DNA of 64,000 nucleotides from Juglans regia (GCF_001411555.2 NC_049905.1:6353053-6417052); one strand, 5' to 3'. Shown: positions 10,043 to 22,950, numbered from the stretch's first letter. The notes: generated by a model from the letters alone, not told the origin. Made by a program: numbers and translations.

Positions 10043-12743
10043 ATGGCGAGAGAGGGTGAAGTGGTTTGCGTCACCGGAGGCAGCGGCTGCATTGGGTCCT
10101 GGCTCGTCCGTCTCCTTCTCGACCGTGGCTACTCCGTCCACGCCACCGTTCAGGATCTCAGTTTACTATCTCTCACTCTCACTCTCTCTCGTTTCTAGTT
10201 TCTGCTTTCGTAAATTCACATTCGTTTATCTGCGGAATTGTCATCTCCTGCTTAATATTCCAATTTGCAGAGGATGAGAGTGAAACGAAACATCTAGAAG
10301 CTCTGGAAGGAGCTGAGGCCCGTCTCCGTCTCTTCCAAATCGATCTCCTTAACTACGGCTCTATCCTCACTGCCGTCAGTGGCTGCGCCGGAGTCTTCCA
10401 CCTCGCCTCTCCCTGCATCGTCGATGAAGTTCTAGATCCCGAGGTTCTTGATATATTGACCTGAAACTCTGTTAGAATGATCAAAAGCCAGGCCTTGACA
10501 TAGACCCCTATATTCCAGCAAATTCAACTTTTTTTTTTCCCTTTTATTATACATCGTTTTGTTGTCTTATATTCTACGTAATTTGGTGGTTCCACAGAAA
10601 CAACTTCTGGACCCGGCGATCAAGGGAACGCTAAACGTGTTGACGGCGGCGAAGGAAGCAGGGGTGAGTCGCGTGGTGGTGACTTCATCCATCTCAGCTT
10701 TTACTCCGAGCCCTAATTGGCCGGCCGATATGGTCAAGTCCGAGGATTGCTGGACCGACATTGAGTACTGCAAGCAGAAAGGAGTGAGTGCCCCTGCACC
10801 TGAATTTGGATAGTTTTTCATAAATTTATCTCGGACTATAATTGTGGTTCCCAGATTGGATTATGAAGGCATTGCTAGTTGTGTGTTCAGTTTACAATGG
10901 GTCTTATGGATAGGTGTGTGTTTGTTTGTTTGTTGTTTTGTGGTGTAGTTATGGTATCCGATTTCTAAAACCCTAGCTGAGAAAGCTGCTTGGGATTTTG
11001 CCAAAGAGAAGGGTTTGGATGTGGTGGTGGTGAATCCTGGGACGGTAATGGGCCCTGTGATCCCTCCTAGGCTCAATGCAAGCATGTTAATGCTTGTTCG
11101 CCTTCTCCAGGGTAAGGATCTATCCTTGCAGCATGTCTTTTTTTGGTTATATTGTTGTTATTGGGGGATTCTTTCATCGGAAATAAAATCTCGATTTTTC
11201 CACCATCTTAGGTGTGGGTTTATATCAATTGAATTGATGTACTATTGTTTCTAATTTAATCGGAGCGTTTCATAACTTCAACTTGAAATAGCAAATTAAT
11301 ACCTGGGAGTTTTGGTCGGTTTAGCAGATCATGTAGTCCGTGATCTGTGAGGACACATCAGCTGCTCTTTGACTTCTTATTCTAGTTATTACTCATTGGA
11401 TTTCTAACCTCTAATGAAAACCATAATTGTATTAATTCTAATTTTCTTATGTCTAGAGCTAATAGATGCACTGATGGTGCCATTTTATTCTTACTGCAGG
11501 ATGCACTGAAACATATGAGAACTTTTTTATGGGATCTGTGCATTTCAAAGATGTAGCTCTAGCACATATATTGGTGTATGAGAACAAATCAGCAACTGGA
11601 AGGCACTCTTGTCTTGAAGCTATATCTCATTATGGTGATTTTGTAGCAAAGGTTGCTGAAATTTACCCTGAATATAAGGTGCCAAGGTAATAATTTGACT
11701 TCCTGCTTCTGCATGTGGGTTGGAAGTAATAACTATTTACGCGTCTTTTTTTGAAAAAAATGAACATCTGAACCTTCCAAACAAGCACCAGAACTATAAA
11801 TTCTGAATATGGTGGGATTCAATTTACATTCCCATGATAGTTATTTTCTAGAGATTATGATGCTTGATGATGATGGATATATCCGACTACCATTTGCCAA
11901 ATGAGCTTTATTGAGTTTACATTGATATTGTAGTGTCTGCTACAAGTACCACTGAAGTTTATCATCACATTTGGTTTGGTTTTAACTACTTTTTGTGTTT
12001 GAGTTCACCCCACCCAATCTCACTCCGATCCTTGGACTAAGTGGGGTGATCAGGCTGGGTTTCCTGCACTTGAGTTTGCTAAATTCTGGATCTTTTTGTA
12101 ACCTTTTTCTTAATTTCTGATTGCTATAGGACAGAAATAAGTTTTTATGATGCCTTGTTTTTTATTAATTGTAACCACCAAGGTGTCTTTAGAGATAAGG
12201 TTTTACGACTCCGTCGGTTTTGCTTTTTGATATTGTCACTACCAAGGAGTCCTAAGTTGTAACCATGGTATTTTTCCGCCATAAGTGAGGGTTCATAAAT
12301 AAATTACGGGGTGCCGTCCTCTTCTTTAGAAAAAATAGTGGGGTGGATCTGTAGAGGTCCAGTATGCAACTTCTGTTCTTGCTTCTTAATGATGTCTACT
12401 GGCTTGTATGCGTTCTATTGATTTTAGAATTTCCTGTCAAGAAACCGAATGTCACGTAGATATATCTGCCTCAATTCCCAAATGTTTGTTTCTGTTTCTC
12501 CAGCTCTGTCGTATCCATTTGATGGAATTATTCTAACTTAAATGCAGTAGAAATGGTCTTTATAAATTGTTGATGCTATGATGTCCCTGTATATGTAGGT
12601 TGCCAAAGGATACCCAACCTGGGTTGTTAAGGGCGAAGGATGGATCAAAGAAGCTGATGGACTTGGGCTTACAATTCATACCCATGGAGCAGATTATCAA
12701 GGAGGCTGTTGAGAGTTTAAAGAGTAAGGGTTTTATTTCTTGA
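10043..12743 (+). CDS. Cinnamoyl-CoA reductase-like / dihydroflavonol reductase-family NADPH oxidoreductase (6 exons, 323 aa)
   Basis: Coding exons are 10043..10160, 10271..10443, 10598..10783, 10949..11111, 11500..11686 and 12599..12743. All have GT-AG introns and phases that join exactly. The product is an extended short-chain dehydrogenase. It has an N-terminal NAD(P)-binding TGGSGCIG at residues 11-18, [11 protein letters not shown], the catalytic Ser within VVTSSIS (about 128), and the Tyr-x3-Lys pair Y162/K166 in LWYPISK, and it ends [10 protein letters not shown]. Overall it matches the Arabidopsis CRL1-type group as I remember it. It lacks the NWYCY signature of true lignin CCRs, so the substrate is unlikely to be simply feruloyl-CoA and is unknown. 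The enzyme is probably cytosolic because no signal peptide is visible. The reading frame is intact and looks functional. Confidence 0.92.
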
Positions 12744-13590
12744 ATTCAGCTCCAGGCATCACTAAAGAACTTCAAAAACTTCAAAGACCCAATTACTAGC
12801 TGCATATGCTCACGAACACCCGGTGACCTATCTATCTTGTAAATTGATTGGGTGGTGAAGACAAGTATGTATGAATAATTCTAGACAATAAAGTAAGCTT
12901 ATTTACTTCAGCTAGTATGTTCTTGACTCTTGCAATCTTTTCCTGGTATGTAATCGAGAAAAAACTAGATTGTTGTCTGTTTCGAGAAGTTCTGTCCGGT
13001 ATTTCTTCCAAGTTGCTTCTCGAAAGAGTGGAATTTGTAAGAATTTTTGCAGTAAAAACGGAGGTACTTGGTAAGTTGCAAATGTGTAAAAAATGATATT
13101 TGTTAACATTCAAAATGGCTGCTCTGCACTCTCTGCGTTGATGTCGGATTCTTAAGCCTTTTCACTGCTGTTATGTTAATTTTGCCTATTTGATGCGTAT
13201 ACACCTTTTCCAAAAGCCCATGAAAAACAGCCTTGTGTTCTCTGTATATTGATGTGGTAATCACCCCGCAGCAGATACTAACAACTCTGCTTTTTCTATA
13301 TATAACAGTGATGATATACATACTGGTTTTAGCATATTAAGAAAAGACAAACTATTTCCTCTCATTTTGATCTCTCTCTAACTTCTGTCAAACCCGATAT
13401 TCATCTCACTTTGCTTAGTGAATAAGATAATACGGCTTTGATTTTGTACTTTTACTTGAATGAGAACCTCAAATAGACACTAACAAATATCACAACAATC
13501 TGAATTTCTAGTTGGGTTTATCTCATTAAGTAGGGTCGATTCAAAGAACCGCAGGTCCTCCTCAAGAAGAATCTGAACTATTGTTGTCAA
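12744..13590. other. 3' UTR of the CCR-like gene and spacer
   Basis: The 3' UTR probably extends to about 12890-12900 (AATAAAGTAAGC). Beyond it is AT-rich spacer with short shadow frames only. I see no gene. Confidence 0.5.
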
Positions 13591-13726
13591 TTTTTTATTG
13601 TTGAACCAAACTTAACTCATCTCAAACCAATTATTGATGAGACCTACCCACCACTTTTTCAATTTTCTATAAAAAAAAATTAAATCTCATCTCAACCTTA
13701 AAAAGTTAAACTCATCTCAATGAGAC
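13591..13726. mobile_element. Left part of a MITE split by the LINE at 13727-19518 (right part 19519..19585)
   Basis: This AT-rich sequence has CTCATCTCAA motifs and TTTTTCAATTTTCTATAAAA. The same order is seen in the element at 42062-42419 (family 2). It resumes after the LINE as TTACAAAATATTACTATTGAC and ends CAACATCCAAATGTAGCCTTAG. The shared TCATCTCAATGAGAC at both junctions shows it was one element before the LINE entered. Confidence 0.75.
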
Positions 13727-13922
13727 AATTTTTTTTTCTTTTCTTTTTAGAAAGAGACGGTAGTCACCTTTCCATAAGTGACTTCCTCTCAACTTTATTA
13801 AAAAAACCCTCACTTATAGTGGAGGAATATCGTGGTGACAAGAAAAACCAAACTCAAACCGTCTCTACTAATATCTAACATAAGGAATCCCCAACCTATT
13901 AGTACATATAAGCCCCTTCAAT

Positions 13923-14198
13923 CTATCTGGACCAAAGTCCTCTCCAAAAAAAATCCCAAGTCCCACCACTCGCCCTATGTTTTGCTAAAAAATCCGCTAC
14001 CATATTAGTTTTTCTAAACACATGCTTAAACTGAACATTCATCAAGGAAGTAGGGGAGATCGCTTCTTCCCAAAAATCCCACAAACACCAACAGTTACAA
14101 GTCCCCGAGATAAACCATCCCATCACCACACTAGAGTCAGACTCAACTAAAACCTTTTGTAAACCCAGTTGTCGACAAAGATAAAGCCCATCAAGCAC
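13923..14198 (-). pseudogene. LINE RNase H domain, C-terminal
   Basis: The frame reads GLQKVLVESDSSVVMGW and later FRKTNMVADFLAKHRAS. It has the ESDS and N-x2-ADxLAK motifs of plant-LINE RNase H (RVT_3). It is the last domain before the 3' end of the LINE and is separated from zf-RVT by broken sequence. Confidence 0.8.
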
Positions 14199-14641
14199 TG
14201 CTCTACATTTAGCGATATTATTTGTAGCTTGACCATACCAAGAACCTGCCCTTGTGCATCCCGAACAACACCCACTCCACCAGCCATCCCAGGATTCCCA
14301 ATGGAGCCACCATCAACATTGAGCTTTGAATAACCCCTTGTTGGTGGTGATCAAGCAATCAACTTCAAGCTTTTTTCCCTAGTCAGCACAATGGGGCAAT
14401 TAAGCGTCCCTTAACACTCTCAAATCATGGTCCCCCACGACTTTAAACGTTTTCATGGAGCTCAAAATATCCAAAATAAAACCTTTTACCATTTGAATAA
14501 TGTCATTCGACTCATATCTAGAATCTTCCATGCGGGCCGCACATCGAGCTCTCCAAAGAGCCTAAGAGATCAATAAAGAAATTATACCACGAAGCCATCG
14601 AACCTGTGATGATAAAGAAGCCTGACACCACCATATATTCA

Positions 14642-15052
14642 TCACATCTGTCCATACATGAACCTGTGGAAGTTGAATGCCAAAAAGAGCAGTAAAGAAA
14701 TCTCAAACCTTCCTCGGTCTCTCCCCATCACAAAGAACATGATCCAAATTCTCAATCTTGTTAGCGGCACAACATTGACACTTAGAGACCACCGGAATCC
14801 CAAGCTACTGAATAATAGTATCAACGAGAACCGTATTTTGACGTGCCCGCCAACAAAAAAAGGACATCTTCTTAGGGACATGATCTTGACAAAGCCATTC
14901 CTTCCAAGGACAAATAATGCCGTGTGAACGAATAATTTGCCAAGCTGACTTTGTAGTAAAAACCCCATCCAATGTGTGCTTCCACACCAACATATCCTTT
15001 CCCCCCTAAATACGAACATTTGATTGAATGATTCTTTGAAACATATTCTCAT
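14642..15052 (-). pseudogene. LINE zf-RVT linker region, frameshifted
   Basis: Overlapping frames give WKHTLDGVFTTKSAWQIIRS and PKKMSFFCWRARQNTVLVD. These follow the zf-RVT consensus (G.FT.KSAW ... P.K..FF.WRA). The motif alternates between frames, showing indels. Confidence 0.8.
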
Positions 15053-15737
15053 TTACCAATGGCCAAACCTCATCACATTTCCATCCATAAGTCCTAAACA
15101 AGCAATTTAGGATTTCCCACAATCAGGAGACAATTGACAATAGGTCCATCACCAAGCCAATTATCATACCAAAAATTTAAGGCACCCTCCCGAACTATCC
15201 TTGCGAATTCCGAATGAGCAAAGGCAACACATGTACAAGCTCTTTCCAAAAACAAGATCCCTTTGACACTGTCTCAATCAAGCCTAACGGCTCCTCACCT
15301 ACATATTTTTTTCCAGAAAAAATTAGACCAAAGAGAACCACCAATAAGCAGCTTCCAAGCAAATTTCATAAACAAAGATTTTCGGACCTCCGAAAGGTCA
15401 AAAATCCCCAATCCACGTTCCTCTACCGGCAAACAAATACGTCTCCAAGAAACCCAATTTCTTTTATTAACATCCCCACTTGATCCCTAAAGGAAGTTGG
15501 AAAACATTTTCGTTAACTTAGCAACAATTCTTTTCGGCAAAGACAACACATACAACAAATGAATGAACATACTATTAAGAACATGCTTAAAAAGGATGAG
15601 TTTACTGTCGAAGGTGAGTAAACTTGCCTTTCCAACCTGCCAATTTCTTTTGCACTTTCAGTAATAAAGGCTCAAACATATGTAGCCTCTTTCTTCCTAC
15701 ATGAACAGGCATCCCCAAATACACACATGGCCATGCT

Positions 15738-16460
15738 TTAATTGTAGCCTCCGATTATAAGGTATATTTGAGGAGAAAAAAATAGAAGACTTGGGCTGAC
15801 CAACTGTCCCGATAAACTTTCATACTGGCAAATCACTCTCATCAAATTTCGAATGGATCCATTTCCACCATTTGCAAAAATAAAAAAATCATCTGCATAT
15901 AACAAGTGCAAAACCCGACCACCACCATTTGAATTAAAGTACTTAACTCGCCCCGACTGAAATTCCTGATTAAGTATATGAGAGAGTAACTCTTCTAACA
16001 AAATGAACAAATATGGGGAGAGATGATCACCTTGACGAAGTCCACAAGAAGGCTTAAAAAAGCCTTTGCAACTGCCATTCATCATGACGGAAAAACTCAA
16101 AGATGAAATAGAATTAGAGATTAAAGATCGCCATTTTTCTGAGAATCTCAATCGACATAAGCCTTCCAACAAAAAGCTCCAATTCACTCGGTCATATGCT
16201 TTCGCCATATCGATTTTCATCATGACATTGCCCCCTTTAGTCTTCCGATTCATGTCATTCACAAGTTCTTGAGCAATAGTCATATTGTCAAAAATACTAC
16301 GACCCCAAACAAATGCAACCTGCTCTGCCGACAATATTTTTCCAATAATTGTTGCCAATCTAAAAACCATGATTTTAGCCATAATTTTATAGACCACTGA
16401 ACACAAATTGATAGGTCGAAAATGCCAAAAATCTTCCGGTGTATCTACATTCGGAATCAA
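15738..16460 (-). pseudogene. LINE reverse transcriptase domain (ORF2 fragment, 240 codons open)
   Basis: Motifs in order are FRPINLCSVVYKIMAKIM, GRSIFDNMTIAQELV, KIDMAKAYDRVNWSFL, GLRQGDHLSPYLFILL and the catalytic LLYADDFFIF. They match non-LTR reverse transcriptases. The YADD box is intact, but the frame opens without a proper start and ends in a frameshift after SGQLV. The upstream part of ORF2 (16617-16820) shows further relic. Confidence 0.9.
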
Positions 16461-17233
16461 TACAAGGTTAGTCGCTCCGAAAAAAGTAATGAGAGGAGTA
16501 CCTTAAAAACATTCCTTAGCCATATCAAGCAAGTCTTGTTTCACAATCTCCCAGGTAATGACAAAGAAACTTGTTGAAAACCCATCGAGCCCAGGACTGC
16601 TATCATGAGGAATAGATCACAATGCAGCCTTGACTTCCTCTAAAGATGGAGCCGCAAACGGTGAGGAATTCTCAATCTCAGTAACTACAGGAACTAGCAA
16701 TTGAAAACTTTCCTCATGACTTTCAACAGGTGCCGCCGAAAGCAAATCTTGAAAGAGAATCACGGCTGCATCATGAACTTCCTTGGCAGAATGTAACAAA
16801 GTTCCATCCAGGATCTTCATACTCTAATTACTTTGTTCTTGTTTTTAATATGCAAAGAAGCACGAAAGAAAGCTGAATTTGAATCCCCTTCAGTTAACCA
16901 CTTGATCTGTAATTTCTAACATCCCAGAATCTCCTCTCGGTGTAGCCATTGGATATGCCGCTGTTTGCACATTAGAAGTTCGCTCTTCAGATCTTGGGAA
17001 AAATCTGCACTAATAATTTCTTCGAGTTCCATTATTCAAGATTCAAGGCCTTTTATTTCCAAATCCACTCTTCCAAACGTATCCATATTCCACTTCCTCA
17101 ACAGTTTCTTTAAATATTTTAATTTAAAACTCACCCTCACCATAGCACATCCCCCAACCTCCTTATTCCAACGCTCCCAAACCAATGGTAGAAAACTTTC
17201 ATGAGTCCCCCACATGCATTGAAATCGAAAATA

Positions 17234-17701
17234 CTAAATCCCACCCCTCCTCTCCCTATCTAAGGAAATCAACATAGGGCAATGATTTGAAGAAGTACAC
17301 GGGAGATACTCCATACGAGCATCTTGAAGAACATTGAGAAACGAAGAACTCACCAAAATCCTGTCTAATTTAGCACAAATCCTCCTCCCCGCGAGCCTGC
17401 CATTACACCAAGAAATTTTTTTTCTCCCATATGGCAACTCAACAAACCCACAATCATGAATACATGTATTGAAATCCTCTTTTGCTTGATAAGCACCTAA
17501 CAAACCTCCCACCTTCTCCTCATCACATCGAATAATATTAAAATCACCCCCAAAAAAACATGGCCAACCACCCGCATCAAGAGCACACAAATACTCCCAC
17601 ATCTCCTTATGCTTCTTCTGAAAACAGCTAGCATAAACTATAGAAACCAACACTCGCAGACTACCACTAACAAACCAGCCAAACAAGACTTGATCTGACA
17701 T
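17234..17701 (-). pseudogene. LINE AP-endonuclease domain (ORF2 N-terminal fragment)
   Basis: It contains VLVSIVYASC, CFFGGDFNIIRCDEEK (the GGDFN motif) and SSNHCPMLISL at the site of the usual SDHCP motif. The catalytic Asp is therefore Asn here, which would inactivate the nuclease. It lies upstream of the reverse transcriptase, as expected for a LINE. Confidence 0.85.
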
Positions 17702-18654
17702 GAAAATGAATTCAAACTCCAGACTAACATCCTAAAACAACCACACTTTGCCCCCTACTCTGGCATTATTCAAAAAATTCGACAGCTTTAGCCATATAGC
17801 CCATCGCTGACATTTATTAGAAGAAAGAAAAGGCTCTAACAAAGACACCACTGAGGCTGATTTTTATTCATAAGGTGACTTTTTGACGAACGAATACCTC
17901 TAATATTCCATATGAGAATCTGCATAAATGATTAAAAAGTTTTTTTGGAACAAGTCCTCCTATCCAGGACTGCCAATGTCTCTTTCTTCTTCACACCTCT
18001 TAATTTTTTCAAATGAATATTTAACTCTGAATCAGAATCAAATAACTTACTTACAAGATCCTCCACGACGTCTTCGGGTTCTCCCTCAGACAAAGAAACA
18101 CACTTGTTAATAGCCCCATCTGTATCTCCCACCGTTGCCAAACGAGCTAACTCAAACTCCAACGCCTCACCACCAATTTCAGTGAACTACGTGGCATTGT
18201 GTACATGACCTCCAACCCCTCTCGAGGTTCCTTAGTATCCGAAACTGCTTTAGATAGATCAGACCAGTTGGTCGAAACTTTTTGAATCGAATGCCCACTA
18301 CTCTCAGCAGCATCGCATCACCCAAACCGAGTAGCAACTTCACCGACCAATCCTACACCATCCAATTCCTCCTCAAACTGTCTCCTACTAAGGGCCTTAC
18401 CCTTTGAGTCCACATAAAATACCTCCATTGCTACCATCCACTTCACGCCAACACTTATTTATGTCTTCCAAAATAACGGCCCGACAAGGTTTAAAGAAGC
18501 CCTCTTCGTCAATCCTCGCCTTTGTTACCACTACTTCTGGATTTTTGTTTCCCACCACCTTCCACCGAATTGTAGCCTTCTCCCGACCACCTACTCCACC
18601 CTCAGGTACACCATTCACAGCTTCAGTTTTTTCAAGCCGATTACGACACCCACA

Positions 18655-19257
18655 TCAACTAGCCTCATGGCCCTGCTTCAGACACGAACCGCGAAACAGA
18701 GGGAGAGATTCAAAAATTACCTCCTGATAATGACTACTCGCATGCCTTGGAACCCCCAGCCAGAACACCCGTTTCAAAGGTTTGGAGACATCAACCTCAA
18801 CACAAATTCGTGCCGTCTTTGGCCGTGTCACACACGCCGTAGCATTGTCCCGGTTCAAAAACCGGCCAAATCCCCCACCAATAGATCGCAACATAGACTC
18901 GTGAAAATAGTTCGGTGGCAGCCCCGGAAGAGAAAGCCAAACTGGTACTAGCAGAGAGTCCTCCTTTTCGACAAACTCTGTTGTCCAATGGGATACCCGA
19001 TAAGGTGCACTAGCAATTTCATAATTCCCCCTAGCCATAACAACAATGAAATCATCTTCATTCGATAGCCGGACCAGAATATTCTGAGGGTTCTTCAACT
19101 GACCAACAACATGCAAGACTTGGAGTCCCCAACGGGATTTTATGAATCCCCGAACGTGATCCAACGAAGGCCGCTGGAGTAAGAATTTCAACACGACAAA
19201 GAACCGAAATGGTTCTACCGAATGGTTGATCTTTGTTCTGGTGAAAAGGAAAAACAT
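18655..19257 (-). pseudogene. LINE ORF1, DUF4283/zinc-knuckle type RNA-binding protein relic
   Basis: The frame includes IKSRWGLQVLHVVGQLKNPQ, FVEKEDSLLVPVWLSLPGLP, GGGFGRFLNRDNATACVTRP and ARICVEVDVSKPLKRVFWLG. These follow the DUF4283 plus zf-CCHC_4 pattern of plant LINE ORF1. A degenerate knuckle (CLKQGHEAS) ends it. The N-terminal part (19258-19480) is in other frames. Confidence 0.85.
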
Positions 19258-19729
19258 CTTCCCATCCGCAAATTTCGGTTCCTGAAGGGAATTTCAACCT
19301 CAGGTAAAACTTGAGGCCGACCCATCACAATGTCCACAAAACCCAGCCCCCAGAGCGCCTCCCACTCGACGATCCAGATTCGTCATCGTCTTCTGATCCG
19401 TTCTTGTCTCACCTTGCCCGCTCCGCGAAGCCACGAGGACGGCGGTGGTGGCCATCGCTACCCTAATCGCCCTATTGAGTCGAGAGAGAAAATGTGGAGT
19501 GCCACGTCAGCATTAGTTTCATCTCAATGAGACTTACAAAATATTACTATTGACAATTCAACTCAACATCCAAATGTAGCCTTAGAGTGAAGACGTCTCA
19601 AATACTAATAATACTACTACGGATTGAGTATAGAAAGGTAGTAAAATATGGCAACCCATATGATTTGAAAGAGAGAACTTTTAAGTGGTCTATATAAATG
19701 GTTTTAGAAGCGGCTATATATGTTGCTGA

Positions 19730-19935
19730 GACGTTTTCTGATTAACCTGATTCGAAAATGATTTGAGATGAGCTGAGATGAGCTGAGATGGATTGTGAAT
19801 AGTAATGAGATGAGTTGTGAATAGTAGTGAGATTTATGAGTTAAAGTTGCTGAATAGTAGTGAGATGAGTTGAGATGAGCTGAGATGAGCTGAGATAAGT
19901 TGAGATGAGCTGAGATCACTTACGAATCCAAACGA
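19730..19935. mobile_element. MITE-like element rich in GAGATGAGCT repeats
   Basis: This element of about 200 bp has many tandem GAGATGAGCT / GAATAGTAGTGAGATGAG units and ends ATCCAAACGAG. It is related to family 1 by its ends and its ATGAG motifs but has a different interior. Confidence 0.6.
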
Positions 19936-20139
19936 GTGACCTTGTTCTGGTCCTAGAGGTAAGACTTTGGATATTGGATTTCATGCATACCGAGTTCCAA
20001 ATGTTAAAGGGTCCTCCTAACTGCAGCCAGACTCTTGAGCCCATTATTGACCTTTCAACTTCAAGCTCATCTAAGCTTAGTCTGAGTTTAGACAAGTGAG
20101 CCCAATTGAAAAGTGATTCGTTCAAAAAATAATAATAAT

Positions 20140-20460
20140 AATAATAATAAATAAATAAATATTTTAGACATAAAAAATTTTTATAAAAATAAATTTATAA
20201 ATTGATGTGAAGATCTAATATATCTTATAAAGTCACGATATTTGTGAGATTATAGATCTAATACATAATCCTATAAAGTCATGATAATTTATGAATTTAC
20301 TTTATGAAATTCCTTTGTAATTGTAGCGCTTATCTAAAAATATTCTATGAAAGTAAAATTTGACGTGATTAGACGTGATATATTAGATCTATTTTATATG
20401 AAAAAGAGTTTTACAATCTGATTCACTATAGCAAATTACGTTACTTTAAAAGTCTTTTTT
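20140..20460. mobile_element. Degenerate family-3 foldback fragment(s)
   Basis: AT-rich sequence carries GATGTGAAGATCTAATATATC, CTTATAAAGTC and CCTTTGTAATTGTAGCGCTT. These resemble the middle and right end of the clean family-3 copy at 63412-63593. At least two overlapping remnants are likely. Confidence 0.45.
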
Positions 20461-22390
20461 TAACCAAATATTTCTATATGAAATTTACTTAAATAAGTTC
20501 ATGATCTAGAGTACTTGCCAGTTGAGACGAATCCAAGATACACTTATCTTATTCTACTTATACAATTATAATTTGATCAATTGGGAATAGCAATATCCCA
20601 CCAAAATAAGCCTAAACTTGGGAACTTATGCCGATCACCAAATGCTACCGAAACAGGCCCAGCTAGCCCACTGCACCCACTCTTCTCAATCACTTTTAGC
20701 TCGATGCAAGCACACAGTCATGCATATAAACATGTCTGTCTGGCTTGGGAACGAAGTCACCCCCGCCAAACAAAAGGCGTGCACGCAAGACAGTCGATAA
20801 GAGCGATTGATCACCACAACAAATATAACAGGCTGATGATTGCGTTTCGATGATGTCTCTCAAAGAAAACGTGGTCAATGATCGCATCATATAGATCTAT
20901 CTTTTTTCTGCAGCTAGCGGGTTTCAGCGCAAAAACAAAAGTTAGGGTAAGCTAGCTATCGTAGCAGCCATGGAGAAAATGATGGTTTATCTTGATCTGG
21001 GAAATTAACCCTAACTTGCAGATCAGTAGTATGAACATAATCATCATGCATTGCACAGCTGACAGCCCAAGATCATCTGTCAGGAAATCTACGGTCTTAG
21101 ATATGTTGTCGGTGGCCGAAACTACAGTTTGTCAAACTATTCGGTTGGGACCCATGCATGCATATCAGTGGGGCCGGGACGTACGTAATAATCATATCTC
21201 TGCACTATTTGCATCACTTCCCTCCCTTATAACTTAGGCTCTCTTCTTGACTTTACCCGCTCCTCTGGGCTTTCTTTTCGTCCATCACTTAGGGCCACCG
21301 ACTGTTTCCCACGACCCTATCCTGGGGGGAGCAGCTGCTGCCTGCCCAAGTTGACGTTGCCCATAAAACTTGATTTATACTTCACTCCCAACGTCTCAGA
21401 TTCATCCCCTTTGTCAGTATCTTACAAAACCAGGTAGACCCCTAACGGATGCATCCCTTATCCCGATACACAACTCTCGATCTCATGCTAAATAATTTAC
21501 AAAAAGTTAATGCTTTGATACACGAAATTATTGTGTAAAAAAAAAAAAAAACGATAAACAAACAGTGAATTAAGCTATTTGACGATGAAATAATGCTTTA
21601 GTTATAATTTATGTGTCGGAAAGTCCGAGAGCTCATGTATAATGTAGTTTATTTTTGTTTTTATGTATTGATAAATTACGACTGTAATTTTAATTTATTA
21701 ATAAAACGACTCTGTTTCATTTAAAAAAAAAAAAAAAAAGTTATAAAAAGAATAAATGTGGTACGTAGTAGATTACATATTTATAAATTTTTACTTGTAT
21801 TTCGTCTAAAATCAACCACATGGACCATTGCTAATTATGAGTTGATGTGTTTAATAAATTTTCAAGACCCAGCGCAGTGGGTTTCAGTGGCTGGTACGTA
21901 CTGAACGTACGTACACGTACGTTGTAGGGTTAATCCTTATCCGCCAGGTACGGAGTTGTTGGGTAATGAAGATTTTCAATGTCATTTAGGATTTAATGTT
22001 TACCTATTAAATTAAACAATCTTAAATAATTAATCAGTGATTAGTAATGTTTTATAAATTTTATTAAAATATATTTAAATATAAATAGATTAAGATATGT
22101 ATTTAAATATATAAAATAAAATAAAATTATATGTTTAATTTTTTATAAAAAATTAAAAAATAATTAATAAGTTGTAGATCATCAGCACTAGCTAGCTAGC
22201 TAGCTTTGCAATCAATAGTCACAAAATCAGGACCGTCCAATTAATCCCACACTGATTTGCCTCCCCGTAATTCTTTCATTAATGACCTCACGTCATATAT
22301 ATTGAAGGATTTTTTCTGTTATATGTTACTAATTCTCTGTACGTATGGCAAAAGATCAGCGGTCTTTAAAATTAAAAGGACAATTTAAAG

Positions 22391-22427
<37 letters not shown>

Positions 22428-22950
22428 GGTTTCTTTACAAACCCTTGTCAGCAATTCCAAATGGCTGGTTGGATGCTTGATTCTTGATAGATAGAGCATG
22501 TCTCCCTAATTTTTCATACTAGCAAACTGCAGTATATATATAAAGTTAGATTTAATTCTTTTCATTTTGTTTTTCATGTATTGATATACATATTATATAG
22601 ATATAAAGGATATGATTTAATGCTTGTTTTTGAGATTTTTTTTTTTTTTAATTTGTATTAATGTCGTTGGTATTTCTTTAGGGTAGAGCAATAAAATTCG
22701 AAGGTACAACAATATTAAATGTTCATTTTAAATGAGGGCCAGAAATTATAAGCTCCCAGAAATTAAAGGTCCAAGAAAAATCCTATTTATAAATTGACAT
22801 AAACAACCGTAAAAAGTGCCTCCTCCACACCTACTTGCAAATAATAAAAACTAAAAAAAAAAAATTCAATGTCGAAATGTGATTTATAATACTAATGTCT
22901 ACAAAGTATCTATAAATAGAAAGGCGTGTACAGTACTACATAAGATGCAA
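20461..22950. other. Intergenic DNA, no gene recognised
   Basis: The part at 20580-21440 has more balanced base composition than its neighbours and short open stretches on both strands, but none resembles a known family. An A-run (21538-21551), an A/T tract (21721-21739), (GCTA)n at 22190-22206 and (TA)n at 22391-22425 are simple repeats. It could include distal regulatory DNA of the ALOG gene, which is a guess. Confidence 0.45.
22391..22425. repeat. (TA)n microsatellite
   Basis: Uninterrupted TA dinucleotides of about 34 bp. Confidence 0.9.

Larger units (their letters stand above)
13727..19518 (-). mobile_element. Near full-length, decayed LINE retrotransposon (5.8 kb) with 15-bp target duplication
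   Basis: An exact TCATCTCAATGAGAC repeat flanks it at 13712-13726 and 19519-19533. The 3' poly(A) end shows as a T-rich tract at 13729-13748. Minus-strand order is ORF1 (DUF4283-like), AP endonuclease, reverse transcriptase, zf-RVT and RNase H, which is a complete plant L1-type layout. All frames carry stops or frameshifts, so it cannot move by itself. It was inserted into a pre-existing MITE. Confidence 0.93.

Noticed and set aside
10066..10464. 132-codon frame overlapping the CCR-like gene
   Set aside because: It reads through intron 1 and is partly out of frame. The spliced model explains the conserved peptides.
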